A stretch of DNA of 64,000 bases from Halocatena marina (GTDB lineage Archaea; Halobacteriota; Halobacteria; Halobacteriales; Haloarculaceae), in NCBI RefSeq assembly GCF_023276375.1, contig NZ_JALLPK010000001.1, positions 124,001 through 188,000 on the forward strand, in the 5' to 3' direction. The translations under genes were made by a program, and so were the position numbers. Below the pieces are notes generated by a model. The model was not told the DNA's origin. It saw only the letters and a list, made by a program, of their open reading frames with translations, and searched no databases. Shown here piece after piece: positions 60,607-64,000 of the stretch (its first letter is position 1; each line of letters starts with the position of its first letter).

Positions 60607-61104
60607 CTATTCTCCTTCCCAGTAGTCGACATCGGAATCTGCGTGGAACATTTTCTGTAGCGTTACCTTTTTTCGTGGACCTCCGGGGGCTGCTCCCGCG
60701 ACCATTCCGACCTTGTTCGAATCTGGGTAGACCATCACATCGGGTTCGTTCATCGTGGATACACACAGAAACCGAAGCGGTTCGTCCGAGGAGTTGATCA
60801 CTTGGTGTGCGCCGTCTTCTCCTGCGGGGAGAGCAACGTAGCTTCCCTCGGAAATGTCGATCTCCTCTGTCTCTGTTCTGAGTCTTCCTGTCCCATCAAG
60901 CACGTAAATGGCTTCCTCGTTAGCGGTATGATAATGATAGGGAACTGGGCTTCGTTCCGGCGGTACCTCGTACAGTGTACAACCCAGCTCCTCGCCTCCA
61001 GCAGTCGCTCCGAGTCGGAGTCCCGTGCCAGCAAACTTCTCGCCGTGTGAGCGTTCCATTTGCTCTGCTTCGTCTTCGTGTACTACGCCATGCTCGTTCG
61101 GCAT
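60607..61104 (-). CDS. Cupin domain protein
   Basis: 165 residues. The cupin beta-barrel motifs are readable: motif 1 PVPYHYHTANEEAIYVLDGTGRLR (two His and a Glu as metal ligands) and motif 2 PAGEDGAHQVINSSDEPLRFL. The surrounding sequence (SHGEKFAGTGLRLGATAGGEELGCTLYEVPP and a final FHADSDVDYWEGE) is typical of small haloarchaeal cupins. Could be an isomerase-like or regulatory small-molecule binder; substrate unknown. Confidence 0.9.
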   Translation of the reverse strand: MPNEHGVVHEDEAEQMERSHGEKFAGTGLRLGATAGGEELGCTLYEVPPERSPVPYHYHTANEEAIYVLDGTGRLRTETEEIDISEGSYVALPAGEDGAHQVINSSDEPLRFLCVSTMNEPDVMVYPDSNKVGMVAGAAPGGPRKKVTLQKMFHADSDVDYWEGE

Positions 61105-61226
61105 TACAACTATCTACAAAAGCCTGTTAAATCTATGTTCACCTAGCAGAGCGAAAGTAATCGGACCAAAAACTGCGTTAATAGTGTCTCGTTAGCAAGA
61201 GAACGGAAACAGAGTGACCAAAATAG

Positions 61227-61301
61227 TGGGTTCGGGCAGATTTGAACTGCCGACCTCCTCCATGTCAAGGAGGTGTCATAACCAGCCTAGACCACGAACC
61301 C
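61227..61301 (-). tRNA. tRNA-Val (anticodon GAC)
   Basis: On the minus strand: acceptor GGGTTCG with CGAACCC, D arm with GGTCTAGGCTGGTTATGAC, anticodon stem CCTCC/GGAGG and loop TTGACAT (anticodon GAC), T arm GGCAGTTCAAATCTGCC. Discriminator A, no CCA encoded, no intron. It diverges from trpD. Confidence 0.95.
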
Positions 61302-61502
61302 GTTTTGCTGTTGCAATTCACTCTACTGCGGAGAGATACTTCAACCTTTCCGAATCGCTTCGCACATCCCGGCTTCGTATCGCCATTTGGCAAGTAGTTT
61401 TCGCCTTGATCTGTGCTATAGACACTCACTCACGCTGTCGACAGCATTAAGTCGATGTACACATTTGAACATGGTAGGACAACTTCGAACATTGGTTCCA
61501 CT

Positions 61503-62510
61503 ATGAATACATACATCGAGCGTGTGGCCGAGGGTGAGGATCTGACACAGGAAGAGTCTCGGGCAGCGGCGAGCGCCGTTTTCGAGGATGCGACAGAGGC
61601 ACAAATCGGGGCACTCCTCACGGCACTACGCGCGAAAGGGGAAACAGAGCGTGAGATTGCCGGGTTCGCAGAAGGGATGCGTGATGCGGCACGCACGATC
61701 TCGCCAAGTCGTACACCACTCGTCGACACATGTGGGACGGGTGGAGACGACTACGACACAATCAACGTTTCGACGACCAGCGCTATCGTCGCCAGTGGTG
61801 CCGGTGTTCCCGTTGCAAAACACGGCAACTACTCCGTTTCGTCCTCATCGGGAAGCGCAGACGTTCTCGAAGAACTGAACGTGCAGATCGACGCCGAGCC
61901 CGCTGCCGTCGAACGCGGAATCGAAGCGCACGGCATCGGATTCATGCTCGCCCCTGTGTTCCATCCTGCGATGAAGGCGGTTATCGGGCCGCGCAGAGAG
62001 CTCGGCATTCGAACGATCTTCAACGTTCTCGGTCCGTTGACGAATCCCGCTGGAGCGAGCGCACAGGTTGTCGGTGTATACAACCGCGAGCTCGTTGGCA
62101 TCATCGCACGCGCGCTCGCCCGAATGGATATTGAACGAGCACTCGTTGTCCACGGCTCGGGTCTCGATGAGATCGCCATTCATGGCCCCACACGAGTTGC
62201 TGAGATCACTGATGATGCAATCGAGGAGTACACCATCACGCCAGAAGATCTCGATCTCAAACAAGCCTCGATCGAGGCGGTTGCGGGTGGAACACCCAGT
62301 GAGAACGCTGAGGCACTCAGTGGGATCGTGTCTGGTGAACTGACGGGGCCAAAGCGCGACATCGTGCTTGCGAACGCTGGAGCTGCTATCTACGTCGCTG
62401 GCGAGGCGGACAGCATCGAATCGGGTGCCGAACGTGCCCGTGAGACGATCGAATCAGGTGCCGCTCGTGCGACACTCGACGAACTCCAATCCATCGCGGT
62501 TGCCAAATAG
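61503..62510 (+). CDS. trpD: Anthranilate phosphoribosyltransferase
   Basis: 335 residues. Adds phosphoribose to anthranilate, the second step of tryptophan synthesis. N-terminal MNTYIERVAEGEDLTQEESRA, PRPP-binding GTGGDDYDTINVSTTSA, KHGNYSVSSSSGSADVLEEL (the conserved KHGNRSxSSxxGSAD segment, with Tyr for Arg), FHPAMKAVIGPRRELGIRTIFNVLGPLTNPA and VVHGSGLDEI. An in-frame ATG 16 codons upstream (61455) lacks family similarity. First gene of a trpDFE run; trpF begins 34 bases after its stop. Confidence 0.96.
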   Translation: MNTYIERVAEGEDLTQEESRAAASAVFEDATEAQIGALLTALRAKGETEREIAGFAEGMRDAARTISPSRTPLVDTCGTGGDDYDTINVSTTSAIVASGAGVPVAKHGNYSVSSSSGSADVLEELNVQIDAEPAAVERGIEAHGIGFMLAPVFHPAMKAVIGPRRELGIRTIFNVLGPLTNPAGASAQVVGVYNRELVGIIARALARMDIERALVVHGSGLDEIAIHGPTRVAEITDDAIEEYTITPEDLDLKQASIEAVAGGTPSENAEALSGIVSGELTGPKRDIVLANAGAAIYVAGEADSIESGAERARETIESGAARATLDELQSIAVAK

Positions 62511-62544
62511 CTCATATAAACACGTTGAACGACATTACCAATAC

Positions 62545-63216
62545 ATGAACAATCTACGTCGTACGGGACAAAAGCAGACGGATCAAACGAGCCAAACGCG
62601 AATCAAGATTTGTGGTATCACGACGCAGAATGACCGCGATATTGCTGTCGCTGCTGGCGCGGATGCCGTCGGGTTCATCAGCGGTGTCACAGTCGAAACA
62701 CCGCGGGAGGTCACGCCGGAGACGGCGGCCACTCTTGTTGCGACGACTCCTCCATTCGTTAGCACAGTCCTTGTAACCATGCCCGAACGGGTACACGATG
62801 TCGTCGAACGCATCGAACACGTGCGTCCGGATATCGTTCAGGTCCATGGACTGTCTCCTGATGCCGTGGAATGTCTCTCGTCCATGACGACTACCGCCGT
62901 GATCCCCGCTGTGACGGCAGCCGACACGGCGTGCTATGAACAGGTTGCAGACGCACTGCTTGTCGACTCATTGGACGAAAATGGTGCAGGAGGAACCGGA
63001 TCGACACACGATTGGGAACGCACGCGCGACAAAATCGAGAAGATCGACACTCCCGTCGTGCTTGCTGGTGGTCTCACCCCCGAAAACGTCTCACGTGCGA
63101 TTGAAATCGTCGATCCATACGGCGTGGATGTTGCAAGTGGTGTCGAACAGCGCGGTGGAAAGAAAGACGCCGACGCTGTTCGATCGTTCGTCGAACAGGC
63201 CCGGAGGGCAGTATGA
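62545..63216 (+). CDS. trpF: Phosphoribosylanthranilate isomerase
   Basis: 223 residues, TIM-barrel isomerase, third step of tryptophan synthesis. RIKICGITTQNDRDIAVAAGADAVGFI carries the catalytic cysteine (KICG), VQVHGL and DALLVDSLDENGAGGTGSTHDW the catalytic Asp, and PVVLAGGLTPENVSRAI plus GVDVASGVE the phosphate sites. The first ~18 residues before the barrel are a polar extension, so a shorter start is possible. The stop overlaps the trpE ATG. Confidence 0.95.
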   Translation: MNNLRRTGQKQTDQTSQTRIKICGITTQNDRDIAVAAGADAVGFISGVTVETPREVTPETAATLVATTPPFVSTVLVTMPERVHDVVERIEHVRPDIVQVHGLSPDAVECLSSMTTTAVIPAVTAADTACYEQVADALLVDSLDENGAGGTGSTHDWERTRDKIEKIDTPVVLAGGLTPENVSRAIEIVDPYGVDVASGVEQRGGKKDADAVRSFVEQARRAV

Positions 63217-64000
63217 ACGGACACCGTGAGTCGAACGGAAAGAGAAACGAGATCGGGCACGCGACTGCAACTACGAGTGCAAGCACGACTATGGATCTCT
63301 CTCGGAGCGAGTTCGTCTCTCTCTCCGAGGACGATCGACCCGCTGTGATTCGAACGACGGCAGCGCTGGACAGCGACGTTGAGCCACTTGCAGCGTATGC
63401 TGCGCTAACCGAACACGATGACGCGTACGGATTTTTACTCGAAAGCGGTGAGAAGGTTGCCTCAAGCGACCCAGATGGAGCATTCACGTCTGCGACAGAG
63501 AACACCGACAGACACGCTCGCTACTCGTTCGTTGGGTACGATCCTGCTGCCGTTATCACTGTGATCGGTGATGAAGTGGATATCGAACTTCTCGACGATC
63601 GATACGAGGGGATCCTCAACACGACTGTTGAGGGTGACGTTCTCGAAACGCTCAGCTCTGTGCTTCCAGACGCTACCCTTCAGGGATTTCCCGATCGATC
63701 CCGGCGACAGCTCGATGGTGGGCTCGTCGGTGTGCTCGGCTACGACGCTGTATACGATCTCTTTCTCGAAGAGCGGGGATACGACCGTCCCGATACTCGC
63801 GTGCCCGACGCACAGTTCGTTCTGAGCGATACGACGCTCGTTTTCGATCACGTCGAGGACACCCTCGAACTCGTGTTCACGCCAGTTATCCGTCCTGATG
63901 AAGATGCGCGAGCAGTGTATGCCGATCTCGTTTCGGAGACAGAGCGCGTGCGTGCACTGCTGGCTGAGCATGGTGAGATCGAGACGGGTGGTTTCTCGAA
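63213..64000 (+). CDS. trpE: Anthranilate synthase component I, truncated by window end
   Basis: The ATG lies in the 4-base overlap ATGA with trpF; 262 complete codons are visible and the frame is open at the window edge (the full enzyme is about 500-550 residues). The visible part is the N-terminal domain: YGFLLESGEKV contains the LLES tryptophan-binding motif of feedback-inhibited enzymes, followed by ARYSFVGYDPAAVI and GGLVGVLGYDAVYDLF. The first ~26 residues are an unconserved extension; MDLSRSEFVSL at 63291 is an alternative start. Together with trpG (expected downstream) it makes anthranilate from chorismate. Confidence 0.95.
   Translation, partial: MNGHRESNGKRNEIGHATATTSASTTMDLSRSEFVSLSEDDRPAVIRTTAALDSDVEPLAAYAALTEHDDAYGFLLESGEKVASSDPDGAFTSATENTDRHARYSFVGYDPAAVITVIGDEVDIELLDDRYEGILNTTVEGDVLETLSSVLPDATLQGFPDRSRRQLDGGLVGVLGYDAVYDLFLEERGYDRPDTRVPDAQFVLSDTTLVFDHVEDTLELVFTPVIRPDEDARAVYADLVSETERVRALLAEHGEIETGGFS

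Overview
The window is chromosomal DNA from a halophilic archaeon (class Halobacteria). This is supported by acidic, Asp/Glu-rich proteomes, Tat (twin-arginine) export signals, leaderless genes with a TATA-like box about 25-30 bases upstream of the start codon, and archaeal hallmark genes: the proteasome-activating ATPase PAN, ribosomal protein L40e, DGGGP synthase for archaeal ether lipids, Lrp/AsnC-TRASH and FilR1-type regulators, and a haloarchaeal-type nuo cluster. I cannot assign a genus from sequence alone. No CRISPR array, intact insertion sequence or rRNA gene is present. I recognise three tRNA genes: Lys-CUU, Arg-UCG and Val-GAC.

Layout. 0-9 kb: the 3' part of a malic enzyme/phosphotransacetylase hybrid, PAN, a gene-poor stretch with a 16-bp inverted repeat, DUF5816 and DUF3592 proteins, a probable IS1341-type scar, a FilR1-type regulator, a PRC-barrel protein and a TrkA_N-DHH protein. 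9-22 kb: tRNA-Lys, guaB, small membrane and Tat proteins, an S9 peptidase, udk, an Lrp/AsnC-TRASH regulator behind a 12-bp palindrome, a BadF/BcrA-type ATPase, tRNA-Arg, DGGGP synthase, a CoA-binding protein, a repeat-bearing DUF5798 protein and a Tat-exported H-type-lectin-like protein. 22-28.5 kb: the membrane arm of respiratory complex I (nuoJ1-J2-K-L-M-N) with overlapping genes but without nuoA, B, CD, H or I upstream. 28.5-40.5 kb: a second TrkA_N-DHH protein, a CBS-ParB protein, a class V aminotransferase, ligA, a degenerate metallo-beta-lactamase-fold protein, an AIR-synthase-like protein and uvrC.

40.5-45.8 kb holds the most unusual region. Three tandem paralogues encode secreted proteins with PPC-like beta-sandwich domains, a long Ser/Asp/Glu/Thr stalk and a C-terminal cysteine. 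They sit in a duplicated unit that has carried along the 3' end of uvrC and a shared promoter. Each has a short open reading frame beginning where a leaderless transcript would start. The middle gene is a chimera of its two neighbours.

45.9-64 kb: a Tat-exported CocE/X-Pro-type hydrolase, a stomatin-like protein, uvrB, rpl40e, tsr3, small zinc-binding proteins, serS, a metallo-beta-lactamase hydrolase, a subtilisin-like protease, a GNAT enzyme, a four-CBS protein with a ribosome-hibernation-factor-like C-terminus, a single lycopene-cyclase-like domain, a cupin, tRNA-Val and the start of a trpDFE operon.

Themes. DNA repair genes (ligA, uvrC, uvrB) and nucleotide metabolism genes (guaB, udk) are dispersed single units. 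Sequence expansion recurs in several forms: pentanucleotide tracts in three convergent intergenic gaps, in-frame repeats in the DUF5798 gene and nuoJ2, and the PPC array.
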